NCBI RefSeq assembly: GCF_032854445.1 | Contig: NW_027018113.1 | Coordinates: forward strand, 1 to 64,000 | Source of the DNA: Liolophura sinensis | Lineage: Eukaryota > Mollusca > Polyplacophora > Chitonida > Chitonidae | Direction of reading: 5' to 3' | DNA length: 64,000 bases | Shown: positions 44,916 through 57,200 of the stretch, piece after piece | Layout of the letters: the number at the start of each line of letters is the position of its first letter | Position numbering within the stretch: position 1 is the first letter of the stretch | Made by a program: the position numbers and the translations under genes | Notes under the pieces: generated by a model | The model's database searches: none | What the model was told of the DNA's origin: nothing | Seen by the model: only the letters and a program-made list of their open reading frames with translations

Positions 44916-45298
44916 AACTGTTCTTTTAAATTGTGTAACTGAAAAGCTGACAAAGAGGTGTTTGGAGGTATATACACCGAACATAATGTGACTGTTTCAT
45001 ATAATGAAACACGAACGGCCACAGCTTGAAGCTCTGTATCCAGAGCTATAGGGCTGTGGATAATATTGTTATTTATGAAGATCGAGGAGCCGCCTGCAGC
45101 TCACTCTTCTTCAATACAATATGTGCTATAAAGGGAATAATTTTTAAGAGTTATTTTATCTTTGTCAGATGTCTTCAGGTGAGTTTCCTGAAGACACAGG
45201 GCAACTGGATTGAAAGATTGAACTAGCTGTGTTATTTCAATAAAATTTGCCTTAAGGCCTCGACAATTCCACTGTATAATTTTATCTAAGGAAGACAT
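44916..45298 (-). pseudogene. Truncated ORF2 of element A, copy 2
   Basis: Start of the endonuclease domain with the same in-frame TGA (plus-strand 45101-45103) and the same breakpoint before the GDFN motif as in copy 1. Confidence 0.87.
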
Positions 45299-46614
45299 TA
45301 TGGAGGTAGGCGTATAGGAGATTTATGCTTGGACCGAGGTCGACCCTTCCTTGGAGATCGGCTGCAAGATCTCCCTGGTGCGGGTGATGTATCCATCACC
45401 TCCGCGTCTGATGTTGAAGGATCGACATCCTCCAACGATCCAAACCTATTAAAAGTTTGGATAGGGTCCCTGGTGGCCTTGGAAGAACGTTCCACAGGAC
45501 CACTAGGTTTATTATTATTATTCATATTATTAGTTGCTTTGCTTGGCTTTTTTTCTGGGAATTTATTAGGTTCAGCTGTTTTACGTTGTTCTATATTTTT
45601 GGGAGTTTCGGAACTTGTTGATATAGTTTGTGTAGAACAAGAACTATATTTAGGCTGGGCTGCAGGTTTAACAGAAGTTTGAGCGGATATGGTTTGGGGC
45701 TGATCGTTTCCAATTGGCCAAGTGAGTGATGTCTGAGTAGCAACAGATGTTGTAACTCGCTTGACCACATTTGAAAACAAAGCCTGTGATGTATTGCACA
45801 CTAATTTGCGTGCTTCCTGGTACGGGATGTTATTTTTAACTTTTAAAGTAACTATCTGTTTTTCTTTTAGGAATAATGGACAGTCTTTAGAGGAGGCCAT
45901 ATGATCCCCACTGCAATTACAGCATTTAAATGTGTCACTGCAGTCGAAACCCTCATGACCTTCCTTCCCGCATCGGAAACAAATCAATTTATTTATACAT
46001 TGGCCCTTGCCGTGACCAAATTTTTGGCACGTAAAACACCTTGTCGGGTTGGGAATGTACAGGTCAACGCGAACCCTGTACGGGCCAATGTAAATGGATG
46101 ACGGAAGTGATGTGCTGTTGAATGTTAATAAGTAAGTGTTGAGTTTAATGATGTTGCCAGATTTTTTCGTAACGAAACGCTTTACATTGGTAACACCCTC
46201 AGACTTTAATTCAGCACAAATTTGTTCTTCAGACAGGTCAATCAGATCCCGATCCTTGTCCCGTATGATGCCCTTGCAACTATTTAGGGATTTATGTGGC
46301 GATGCAAAAACAGGCACGTCCAAAACGGAATTCAATGATAATAAATTGAATGCCTGCTGTTTTCGGAAACATTCAATAAGGATATCGCCAGATCTTAATT
46401 TTTTAACATTTTTAACTTTACCAGCTGAACCTTCTATTGTTTTTTTAAGAGCGAATGGATCAAGTTTAGACGCAGGACGTTGGTCGTTTTTCGTTGATAA
46501 AACAATGAAAGCCGGCCAACTGTCCGCTCCATTGCCTATTTCCAGAAATTCCTCATTTTTACGTTTTTTTGCGATGTTTACTGGAGCATTTGAAATAGTT
46601 TGTGAGGAAGACAT
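45298..46614 (-). CDS. ORF1 (gag-like), element A, copy 2
   Basis: Intact 438-aa ORF with the same translation as 21808-23124. It has three CCHC knuckles starting at C193, C212 and C231, and its stop overlaps the ORF2 ATG as TAATG. Confidence 0.92.
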   Translation of the reverse strand: MSSSQTISNAPVNIAKKRKNEEFLEIGNGADSWPAFIVLSTKNDQRPASKLDPFALKKTIEGSAGKVKNVKKLRSGDILIECFRKQQAFNLLSLNSVLDVPVFASPHKSLNSCKGIIRDKDRDLIDLSEEQICAELKSEGVTNVKRFVTKKSGNIIKLNTYLLTFNSTSLPSSIYIGPYRVRVDLYIPNPTRCFTCQKFGHGKGQCINKLICFRCGKEGHEGFDCSDTFKCCNCSGDHMASSKDCPLFLKEKQIVTLKVKNNIPYQEARKLVCNTSQALFSNVVKRVTTSVATQTSLTWPIGNDQPQTISAQTSVKPAAQPKYSSCSTQTISTSSETPKNIEQRKTAEPNKFPEKKPSKATNNMNNNNKPSGPVERSSKATRDPIQTFNRFGSLEDVDPSTSDAEVMDTSPAPGRSCSRSPRKGRPRSKHKSPIRLPP

Positions 46615-47217
46615 AATTGATATAGTAAGAATTCACCTTACGTGTCCCCCACCCGCCACGGAGTGCCAACAAGGGCGAATCTACCTCTGCGGATGTCCAG
46701 CAGAAATTAGAAACAGGGAATCCACGCAAGGTATACTCGAACAAATTGAGTTATACCGACAAGGTTAAACTCAATCTACTCGATTGACCCATTAGCCACC
46801 GCCTTCTACATCGATCCCAGAGAAGAGCATTTGGGGAAATACCAATTTCACATCACCGTAAGTGAAAGAAATGACCAACGAGATCATCTGTAGGGCTTGA
46901 CGTGACCAGCCGATTGATCGGACCGGGCCCATCCGACCTCCCGTCTCTCTCCAAGTAAGGGCCAAAGTGGCGTGTTTGGCGTGAGGATCTCGCAAGACCA
47001 ACCCACCCTCAGCCACCAGGATCCCGTCCTCGTAGATTACGGGTCGCAACCCACGGCAAACAGGTCGCTCCCCGGTTGCCTCTCACACAACCGAGAAGAT
47101 GTGAGCCTATTATATTCACCGGGCTCACACAGGAGAGCTCTAGGTTAGTCGACTTTTACGACAAGCTTGCCTAGAGGGCTGAGGTCCTATTCTTATCACC
47201 CCGGAAACCCCACGGGG
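46615..47217 (-). promoter_or_regulatory. 5' UTR / probable promoter of element A, copy 2
   Basis: 603-base leader ending in the conserved self-complementary 5' terminus. Differs from copy 1 at 46803-46804 and 47196. Confidence 0.72.
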
Positions 47218-47542
47218 TCCGGGACATCAAACCTCGAATAGTGTCATCGGGCACCTCGATCGGACATCGAGATCTAACCAGGAGCCTTTGCTCCTCCACA
47301 TCATATATTGTACAATCTACCCCTTTGAATGAGAAGCCGCTAGTCAACAACTGTTCCTTCACAGTTTGCGTAGCCACTGTAACATTCCAGACATCTCTAG
47401 AAACATTGATTAGTCCCTTTAAGACATTAGGCCCACTCCCCACTAACTCCTTTAGCCGATTGTATACTTCAACCGGTTGTACACCTCCCTGTATTACAAG
47501 CTTAAGGCTTAAGGGCCTATTTACTCGCCCTGCCCACAACAT
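47171..47542 (-). pseudogene. 123-aa ORF fragment (unrecognised gag-like), copy 2
   Basis: Same as 23681-24052 except one residue in the read-through part (D for G, from base 47196). Foreign sequence covers 47218-47542, and element A begins at 47217. Confidence 0.55.
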
Positions 47543-47558
47543 TGTGGGCCAGGGCGAG
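47524..47558. repeat. Near-perfect 35-bp palindrome, copy 2
   Basis: Identical to 24034-24068, with the ORF start codon overlapping the centre. Confidence 0.8.
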
Positions 47559-48261
47559 AACTACTACCCTAAAGAGAGGACCACAACTATGCGTTTGGAA
47601 CAGTGTGGATGCTGAGCGCAAAATAGATACGATATTACAAAGTGGAAATGCACTAAACTATGTACCGGCTATTTACAGAGAGGCTAGTGAATACGTCCTG
47701 CCCCTAAGAGCGACAGAACGTAATGTAGCACCACCTTCAGACTGGGTGACCACTAAACAAAAGCTGAGAGCACAAAGGCTAGTTGCACGGCCAGCCAGGG
47801 ACTAACTCTATTTACAACCTCCCTCACCCACTAGCCAAGAGAACAACTAAACTTCGTGCAAGGATGCACGAACCTATAACAAGCAGCTTAAAAGGCTTTT
47901 CTTTGTCTGCTACGCTAGCCCGGGATTGAATAAACCTCGACCGGGCAGGCTGACCTCGTTCACTGTCCTATGCCTTAACCCGTATAGTCGCTGTAACACA
48001 GGACACACGACAACTGGTGTCTGAGCCAAGCCACGCAGGCCGGCCAAACAGCCACACGAATCGAAGACAAAAATGTCCATAAACTGGTCAAAAATAAGAA
48101 ATTTTACAACGAAAAGTATACGAGACTAATCCTCGCAACTCGGTGCAACTGTTGATTGCAAAAGCAACGATAAATTCGCTAACTTTCAGCTGAAATTTAA
48201 CTGAGACAGACTGAGCGATCAAACAACACGTCCGACCTCCCTCCAGTCACTGTCCGATTGC
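47543..48261 (-). other. Leader-like sequence upstream of the 123-aa ORF, copy 2
   Basis: No gene recognised. Matches 24053-24771 and ends at the same satellite junction. Confidence 0.5.
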
Positions 48262-48366
48262 CTTGGACTTAGAAGTAAAACAATTGCTGGGTCAGTTGGA
48301 TAGGTTTGGCCTAAAGTTTCGACATTATGTGGACTACCGAACGGCACATGATCAATAGACAGAATT
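48262..48366. repeat. Relic diverged satellite segment next to composite copy 2
   Basis: Same diverged bases as 24772-24876. Identity with the copy 1 flank continues to about 49000 (25510 in copy 1) with one difference, then the arrays part at the GTGGAAAA versus GTAAAAAA box. Confidence 0.85.
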
Positions 48367-49689
48367 TTAAAATAGTAATGACCAGTCGCGATGGTACATA
48401 GTAAATGTAGCCGATTTCAATTAGCAAAAGGACCAGGCAAAAATCCAAAAGTGGAAAAAATGTTCCAATGCTGCTGGTAAGAGGCTAATCCGACGTATTT
48501 TGGGACGAGAAATCGAATGGTGCAAACCGCGTTGCTCTCCAACCAATACTTTTGGCTGTAGCCACAATTGAATGATCAATTATGTCAAAATCACGTGCCC
48601 AGCAACGGCTCTTACTCCATGGAAACCAAGGAAATTTGCAATTTTTCAACAGCTGGAGATGCCTGACCCAATTGCGCATCTTTTGACACCTTATTGATGT
48701 GGGTCAGTGTTCAATTGTACTTTTTACAGCAGACTGTATCAAGTACCTTGTGTTTTTTATATAAAAATGGTGTGGTTTTTCTACATGTAGATAAAGACAT
48801 TGAGTTTATCTTCGACTTAGAAGTAAGACATTTGCTGGGTGAGTTAAATGGGCTTGGCCCAAAGATTTGACATCTTCTGGGCTACCGAAGGGCACATAAC
48901 TTATAATCAAAAGTTGAATATAGTAATGACCAGTCGCGATTGTACATAGTACATGTAGCCGATTTCAATTAGCAAAAGGACCAGGCAAAAATCCAAAAGT
49001 GGAAAAAATGTTCCAATGCTGCTGGTAAGAGGCTAATCCGACGTATTTTGTGACGAGAAATCGAATGGTGCAAACCGCGTTGCTCTCCGACCAATACTTT
49101 TGGCTGTAGCCACAATTGAATCATCATTTATGTCAAAATCACGTGCCCAGCAACGGCTCTTACTCCATGGAAACCAAGGAAATTTGCAATTTTTCAACAG
49201 CTGGAGATGCCTGACCCAATTGCGCATCTTTTGGCACCTTATTGATGTGGGTCAGTGTTCAATTGTACTTTTTACAGCAGACTGTATCAAGTACCTTGTG
49301 GTTTTTATATAAAAATGGTGTGGTTTTTCTACATGTAGATAAAGACATTGAGTTTATCTTCGACTTAGAAGTAAGACATTTGCTGGGTGAGTTAAATGGG
49401 CTTGGCCCAAAGATTTGACGTCTTCTGGGCTACCGAAGGGCACATAACTTATAATCAAAAGTTGAATATAGTAATGACCAGTCGCGATTGTACATAGTAC
49501 ATGTAGCCGATTTCAATTAGCAAAAGGACCAGGCAAAAATCCAAAAGTAAAAAAAATGCTCCAATCGTGCTGGTAAGAGGCTAATCCGACGTATTTTGTG
49601 ACGAGAAATCGAATGGTGCAAACCGCGTTGCTCTCCGACCAATACTTTTGGCTGTAGCCACAATTGAATCATCATTTATGTCAAAATCA

Positions 49690-52600
49690 CGTGCCCAGAA
49701 CGGCTCTTACTCCATGGAAACCAAGGAAATTTGCAATTTTCAACAGCTGGAGATGCCTGACCCAATTGCGCATCTTTTGGCACCTTATTGATGTGGGTCA
49801 GTGTTCAATTGTACTTTTTACAGCAGACTGTATCAAGTACCTTGTGTTTTTTATATAAAAAATGGTGTGGTTTTTCTACATGTAGATAAAGACATTGAGT
49901 TTATCTTCGACTTAGAAGTAAGACATTTGCTGGGTGAGTTAAATGGGCTTGGCCCAAAGATTTGACGTCTTCTGGGCTACCGAAGGGCACATAACTTATA
50001 ATCAAAAGTTGAATATAGTAATGACCAGTCGCGATGTGTACATAGTACATGTAGCCGATTTCAATTAGCAAAAGGACCAGGAAATATCCAAAAGTGGAAA
50101 AAATGTTCCAATGCTGCTGTAAGAGGCTAATCCGACGTATTTTGTGACGAGAAATCGAATGGTGCAAACCGCGTTGCTCTCCGACCAATACTTTTGGCTG
50201 TAGCCACAAATGAATCATCATTTATGTCAAAAATCACGTGCCCAGCAACGGCTCTTACTCCATGGAAACCAAGGAAATTTGCAATTTTTCAACACCTGAG
50301 ATGCCTGACCCAATTGCGCATCTTTTGGCACTTATTGATGTGGGTCAGTGTTCAATTGTACTTTTTACAGCAGACTGTATCAAGTACCTTGTGTTTTTTA
50401 TATAAAAATGGTGTGGTTTTTCTACATGTAGATAAAGACATTGAGTTATCTTCGACTTAGAAGTAAGACATTTGCTGGGTGGAGTTAAATGGGCTTGGCC
50501 CAAAGATTTGACATCTTCTGGGCTACCGAAGGGCACATAACTTATAATCAAAGTTGAATATAGTAATGACCAGTCCGCGATTGTACATAGTACATGTAGC
50601 CGATTTCAATTAGCAAAAGGACCAGGCAAAAATCCAAAAGTGGAAAAAATGTTCCAATGCTGCTGGTAAGAGGCTAATCCGACGTATTTTGTGACGAGAA
50701 ATCGAATGGTGCAAACCCGCGTTGCTCTCCGACCAATACTTTTGGCTGTAGCCACAATTGAATCATCATTTATGTCAAAATCACGTGCCCAGCAACGGCT
50801 CTTACTCCATGGAAACCAAGGAAATTTGCAATTTTTCAACAGCTGGAGATGCCCTGACCCAATTGCGCATCTTTTGGCACCTTATTGATGTGGGTCAGTG
50901 TTCAATTGTACTTTTTACCAGCAGACTGTATCAAGTACCTTGTGTTTTTTATATAAAAATGGTGTGGTTTTTCTACATGTAGATAAAGAGATTAAGTTTA
51001 TCTTCGACTTAGAAGTAAGACATTTGCTGGGTGAGTTAAATGGGCTTGCCCAAAGATTTGACATCTTCTGGGCTACCGAAGGGCACATAACTTATAATCA
51101 AAAGTTGAATATAGTAAATGACCAGTCGCGATGGTACATAGTACATGTAGCCGATTTCAATTAGCAAAAGGACCAGGCAAAAATCCAAAGTGGAAAAAAT
51201 GTTCCAATGCTGCTGGTATGAGGCTAATCTGACGTATTTTGTGACGAGAACTCGAATGGTGCAAAACCGCGTTGCTCCCCGACCAATACTTTGGCTGTAG
51301 CCACAATTGAATCATCATTTATGTCAAAATCACGTGCCCAGCAACGGCTCTTACTCCATGGAAACCAAGGAAATTTGCAATTTTTCAACAGCTGGAGATG
51401 CCTGACCCAATTGCGCATCTTTTGGCACCTTATTGATGTGGGTCAGTGTTCAATTGTACTTTTTACAGCAGACTGTATCAAGTACCTTGTGGTTTTTATA
51501 TAAAAATGGTGTGGTTTTTCTACATGTAGATAAAGAGATTAAGTTTATCTTCGACTTAGAAGTAAGACATTTGCTGGGTGAGTTAAATGGGCTTGGCCCA
51601 AGATTTGACATCTTCTGGGCTACCGAAGGGCACATAACGTATAATCAAAAGATGAATATAGTAATGACCAGTCGCGATTGTACATAGTACATGTAGCCGA
51701 TTTCAATTAGCAAAAGGACCAGGCCAAATATCCAAAAGTGGAAAAAATGTTCCAATGCTGCTGGTAAGAGGCTTAATCCGACGTATTTTGTGACGAGAAA
51801 CGAATGGTGCAACCGGCGTTGCTCTCCGAGCAATACTTTTGGCTGTAGCCACAATTGAATCATCAAATTATGTCAAAATCACGTGCCCAGCAACGGCTCT
51901 TACTCCATGGAAACAAGGAAATTTGCAATTTTCAACACCTGGAGATGCCTGACCCAATTGCGCATCTTTTGGCACCTTATTGAGTGTGGGTCAGTGTTCA
52001 ATTGTACTTTTTACAGCAGACTGTATCAAGTACCTTGTGGTTTTTATATAAAAATGGTGTGGTTTTTCTACATGTAGATAAAGACATTGAGTTTATCTTC
52101 GACTTAGAAGTAAGACATTTGCTGGGTGAGTTAAATGGGCTTGGCCCAAAGATTTGACATCTTCTGGGCTACCGAAGGGCACATAACTTATAATCAAAAG
52201 ATGAATATAGTAATGACCAGTCGCGATTGTACATAGTACATGTAGCCGATTTCAATTAGCAAAAGGACCAGGCAATTTTCCAAAAGTGGAAAAATGTTCC
52301 AATGCTGCTGGTAAGAGGCTAATCCGACGTATTTTGTGACGAGAAATCGAATGGTGCAAACAGCGTTGCTCTCCGAGCAATACTTTTGGCTGTAGCACAA
52401 TTGAATCATCAATTATGTCAAAATCACGTGCCCAGCAACGGCTCTTACTCCATGGAAACCAAGGAAATTTGCAATTTTTCAACAGCTGGAGATGCCTGAC
52501 CCAATTGCGCATCTTTTGGCACCTTATTGATGTGGGTCAGTGTTCAATTGTACTTTTTACAGCAGACCTGTATCAAGTACCTTGTGGTTTTTATATAAAA

Positions 52601-55600
52601 ATGGTGTGGTTTTTCTACATGTAGATAAAGAGATTAAGTTTATCTTCGACTTAGAAGTAAGACATTTGCTGGGTGAGTTAAATGGGCTTGGCCCAAAGAT
52701 TTGACATCTTCTGGGCTACCGAAGGGCACATAACTTATAATCAAAAGATGAATATAGTAATGACCAGTCGCTATTGTACATAGTACATGTAGCCGATTTC
52801 AATTAGCAAAAGGACCAGGCAAATATCCAAAAGTGGAAAAAATGTTCCAATGCTGCTGGTAAGAGGCTAATCCGACGTATTTTGTGACGAGAAATCGAAT
52901 GGTGCAAACCGCGTTGCTCTCCGAGCATTACTTTTGGCTGTAGCCACAATTGAATCATCAATTATGTCAAAATCACGTGCCCAGCAACGGCTCTTACTCC
53001 ATGGAAACCAAGGAAATTTGCAATTTTTCAACAGCTGGAGATGCCTGACCCAATTGCGCATCTTTTGGCACCTTATTGATGTGGGTCAGTGTTCAATTGT
53101 ACTTTTTACAGCAGACTGTATCAAGTACCTTGTGGTTTTTATATAAAAAATGGTGTGGTTTTTCTACATGTAGATAAAGACATTGAGTTTATCTTCGACT
53201 TAGAAGTAAGACATTTGCTGGGTGAGTTAAATGGGCTTGGCCCAAAGATTTGACATCTTCTGGGCTACGAAGGGCACATAACTTATAATCAAAAGATGAA
53301 TATAGTAATGACCAGTCGCGATTGTACATAGTACATGTAGCCGATTTCAATTAGCAAAAGGACCAGGCAAATATCCAGAGTGGAAAAAATGTTCCAATGC
53401 TGCTGGTAAGAGGCTAATCCGACGTATTTTGTGACGAGAAATCGAATGGTGCAAACAGCGTTGCTATCCGAGCAATACTTTTGGCTGTAGCCACAATGAA
53501 TCATCAATTATGTCAAATCACGCGCCCAGCAACGGCTCTTACTCCATGGAAACCAAGGAAATTTACAATTTTTCAACACCTGGAGATGCTGGCCCAATTG
53601 CGCATTTTTTGGCACCTTATTGATGTGGGTCAGGTGGTTCAATTGTACTTTTTACAGCAGACTGTATCAAGTACCTTGTGTTTTTTATATAAAAATGGTG
53701 TGGTTTTTCTACATGTAGATAAAGACATTGAGTTTATCTTCGACTTAGAAGTAAGACATTTGCTGGGTGAGTTAAATGGGCTTGGCCCAAAGATTTGACG
53801 TCTTCTGGGCTACCGAAGGGCACATAACTTATAATCAAAGTTGAATATAGTAATGACCAGTCGCGATGGTACATAGTACATGTAGCCGATTTCAATAGCA
53901 AAAGGACCAGGCAAAAATCCAAAAGTAAAAAAAATGCTCCAATCGTGCTGGTAAGAGGCTAATCCGACGTATTTTGTGACGAGAAATCGAATGGTGCAAA
54001 CCCGCGCTGCTCTCCGACCAATACTTTTGGCTGTAGCCACAATTGAATCATCATTTATGTCAAAATCACGTGCCCAGCAACGGCTCTTACTCCATGGAAA
54101 CCAAGGAAATTTGCAATTTTTCAACACCTGGAGATGCCTGACCAATTGCGCATCTTTTGGCACCTTATTGATGTGGGTCAGTGTTCAATTGTACTTTTTA
54201 CAGCAGACTGTATCAAGTACCTTGTGTTTTTTATATAAAAATGGTGTGGTTTTTCTACATGTAGATAAAGACATTGAGTTTATCTTCGACTTAGAAGTAA
54301 GACATTTGCTGGGTGAGTTAAATGGGCTTGGCCAAAGATTTGACATCTTCTGGGCTACCGAAGGGCACATAACTTATAATCAAAAGTTGAATATAGTAAT
54401 GGACCAGTCGCGATGGTACATAGTACATGTAGCCGATTTCAATTAGCAAAAGGACCAGGCAAAAATCCAAAAGTCAAAAAAAATGCTCCAATCGTGCTGG
54501 TAAGAGGCTAATCCGACGTATTTTGTGACGAGAAATCGAATGGTGCAAACCGCGTTGCTCTCCGACCAATACTTTTGGCTGTAGCCACAATTGAATCATC
54601 ATTTATGTCAAAATCACGTGCCCAGCAACGGCTCTTACTCCAAGGAAACCAAGGAAATTTGCAATTTTTCAACACCTGGAGATGCCTGACCCAATTGCGC
54701 ATCTTTTGGCACCTTATTGATGTGGGTCAGTGTTCAATTGTACTTTTTACAGCAGACTGTATCAAGTACCTTGTGGTTTTTATATAAAAATGGTGTGGTT
54801 TTTCTACATGTAGATAAAGAGATTAAGTTTATCTTCGACTTTAGAAGTAAGACATTTGCTGGGTGAGTTAAATGGGCTTGGCCCAAAGATTTGACATCTT
54901 CTGGGCTACCCGAAGGGCACATAACTTATAATCAAAAGTTGAATATAGTAATGACCAGTCGCGATTTGTACATAGTACATGTAGCCGATTTCAATTAGCA
55001 AAAGGACCAGGCAAAAATCCAAAAGTGGAAAAAATGTTCCAATGCTGCTGGTAAGAGGCTAATCCGACGTATTTTGTGACGAGAAATCGAATGGTGCAAA
55101 CGCGTTGCTCTCCGACCAATACTTTTGGCTGTAGCCACAATTGAATCATCATTTATGTCAAAATCACGTGCCCAGCAACGGCTCTTACTCCATGGAAACC
55201 AAGGAAATTTGCAATTTTTCAACACCTGGAGATGCCTGACCCAATTGCGCATCTTTTTGGCACCTTATTGATGTGGGTCAGTGTTCAATTGTACTTTTTA
55301 CAGCAGACTGTATCAAGTACCTTGTGTTTTTTTATATAAAAATGGTGTGGTTTTTCTACATGTAGATAAAGAGATTAAGTTTATCTTCGACTTAGAATAA
55401 GACATTTGCTGGGTGAGTTAAATGGGCTTGGCCCAAAGATTTGACATCTTCTGGGCTACCGAAGGGCACATAACTTATAATCAAAAAGTTGAATATAGTA
55501 ATGACCAGTCGCGATTGTACATAGTACATGTAGCCGATTTCAATTAGCAAAAGGACCAGGCAAAAATCCAAAAGTGGAAAAAATGTTCCAATGCTGCTGG

Positions 55601-57200
55601 TAAGAGGCTAATCCGACGTATTTTGTGACGAGAAATCGAATGGTGCAAACCGCGTTGCTCTCCGAGCAATACTTTTGGCTGTAGCCACAATTGAATCATC
55701 ATTTATGTCAAAATCACGTGCCCAGCAACGGCTCTTACTCCATGGAAACCAAGGAAATTTGCAATATTCAACAGCTGGAGATGCCTGACCCAATTGCGCA
55801 TCTTTTGGCACCTTATTGATGTGGGTCAGTGTTCAATTGTACTTTTTACAGCAGACTGTATCAAGTACCTTGTGTTTTTTATATAAAAATGGTGTGTTTT
55901 TCTACATGTAGATAAAGACATTGAGTTTATCTTCGACTTAGAAGTAAGACATTTGCTGGGTGAGCTAAATGGGCTTGGCCCAAAGATTTGACATCTTCTG
56001 GGCTACCGAAGGGCACATAACTTATAATCAAAAGTTGAATATAGTAATGACCAGTCGCGATTGTACATAGTATATGTAGCCGATTTCAATAGCAAAAGGA
56101 CCAGGCAAAAATCCAAAGTGGAAAAAATGTTCCAATGCTGCTGGTAAGGGGCTAATCTGACGTATCTTGTGACGAGAAATCGAATGGTGCAAACCGCGTT
56201 GCTCTCCGACCAATACTTTTGGCTGTAGCCACAATTGAATCATCATTTATGTCAAAATCACGTGCCCAGCAACGGCTCTTACTCCATGGAAACCAAGGAA
56301 ATTTGCAATTTTTCAACACCTGGAGATGCCTGACCCAATTGCGCATCTTTTGGCACCTTATTGATGTGGGTCAGTGTTCAATTGTACTTTTTACAGCAGA
56401 CTGTATCAAGTACCTTGTGGTTTTTATATAAAATGGTGTGGTTTTTCTACATGTAGATAAAGAGATTAAGTTTATCTTCGACTTAGAAGTAAGACATTTG
56501 CTGGGTGAGTTAAATGGGCTTGGTCCAAAGATTTGACATCTTCTGGGCTACCGAAGGGCACATAACTTATAATCAAAAGTTGAATATAGTAATGACCAGT
56601 CGCGATGGTACATAGTACATGTAGCCGATTTCAATTAGCAAAAGGACCAGGCAAAAATCCAAAAGTGGAAAAAATGTTCCAATGCTGCTGGTAAGAGGCT
56701 AAATCCGACGTATTTTGTGACGAGAAATCGAATGGTGCAAACCGCGTTGCTCTCCGACCAATACTTTTGGCTGTAGCCACAATTGAATCATCATTTATGT
56801 CAAAATCACGTGCCCAGCAACGGCTCTTACTCCATGGAAACCAAGGAAATTTGCAATTTTTCAACAGCTGGAGATGCCTGACCCAATTGCGCATCTTTTG
56901 GCACCTTATTGATGTGGGTCAGTGTTCAATTGTCATTTTTACAGCAGGACTGTATCAAGTACCTTGTGGGTTTTTTATATAAAAATGGTGTGGTTTTTCT
57001 ACATGTAGATAAAGACAATTGAGTTTATCTTCGACTTAGAAGTAAGACATTTGCTGGGTGAGTTAAATGGCTTGGCCCAAAGATTTGACGTCCTTCTGGG
57101 CTACCGAAGGGCACATAACTTATAATCAAAAGTTGAATATAGTAATGACCAGTCGCGATGGTACATAGTACATGTAGCCGATTTCATTAGCAAAAGGACC
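49690..57200. other. Satellite stretch with clustered 1-bp indels (second zone)
   Basis: Frequent single-base gains and losses: cccagaacgg, cgatgtgta, gaaatatcc, aaacccgcg, gggcttgccc, tggttcaattg, cgatttgtac, gacaattgag, gtccttctgg. Many are in homopolymers. Flanking monomers on both sides lack them. Probably a low-accuracy consensus patch. Confidence 0.7.
55600..56800. repeat. Satellite block duplicated at about 8 monomers' distance
   Basis: It shares a series of otherwise rare variants with about 59990-61200: gagcaatact, gcaatatt(t)caac, gtgagctaaat, tagtatatgtag, ctaatctgacg and cttggtccaaag, in the same order. The offset measured at tggtccaaag is 4388, against 8 x 548 = 4384. Confidence 0.8.

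Larger units (their letters stand above)
39001..48261 (-). mobile_element. Composite non-LTR retrotransposon block, copy 2
   Basis: The same three-part structure as the block at 15507-24771, at a constant offset of 23490 bases. Apart from the tail length I see only six base changes over the block and its right flank: 39183 (G for A), 39445 (A for C), 46803-46804 (CT for AA), 47196 (T for C), and 48690 (C for A) in the adjacent satellite. Both ORF2 frameshifts and the nonsense codon are shared. The left junction differs from copy 1: it sits right after CTACATGTAG at satellite phase 508. The right junction is the same, so only about 19 bases of satellite are missing across the insertion. No target-site duplication is visible. 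Confidence 0.93.

Noticed and set aside
53976-54446. 156-aa plus-strand ORF in array 3
   Set aside because: Satellite sequence with several indels. The translation is the usual monomer frames stitched together.
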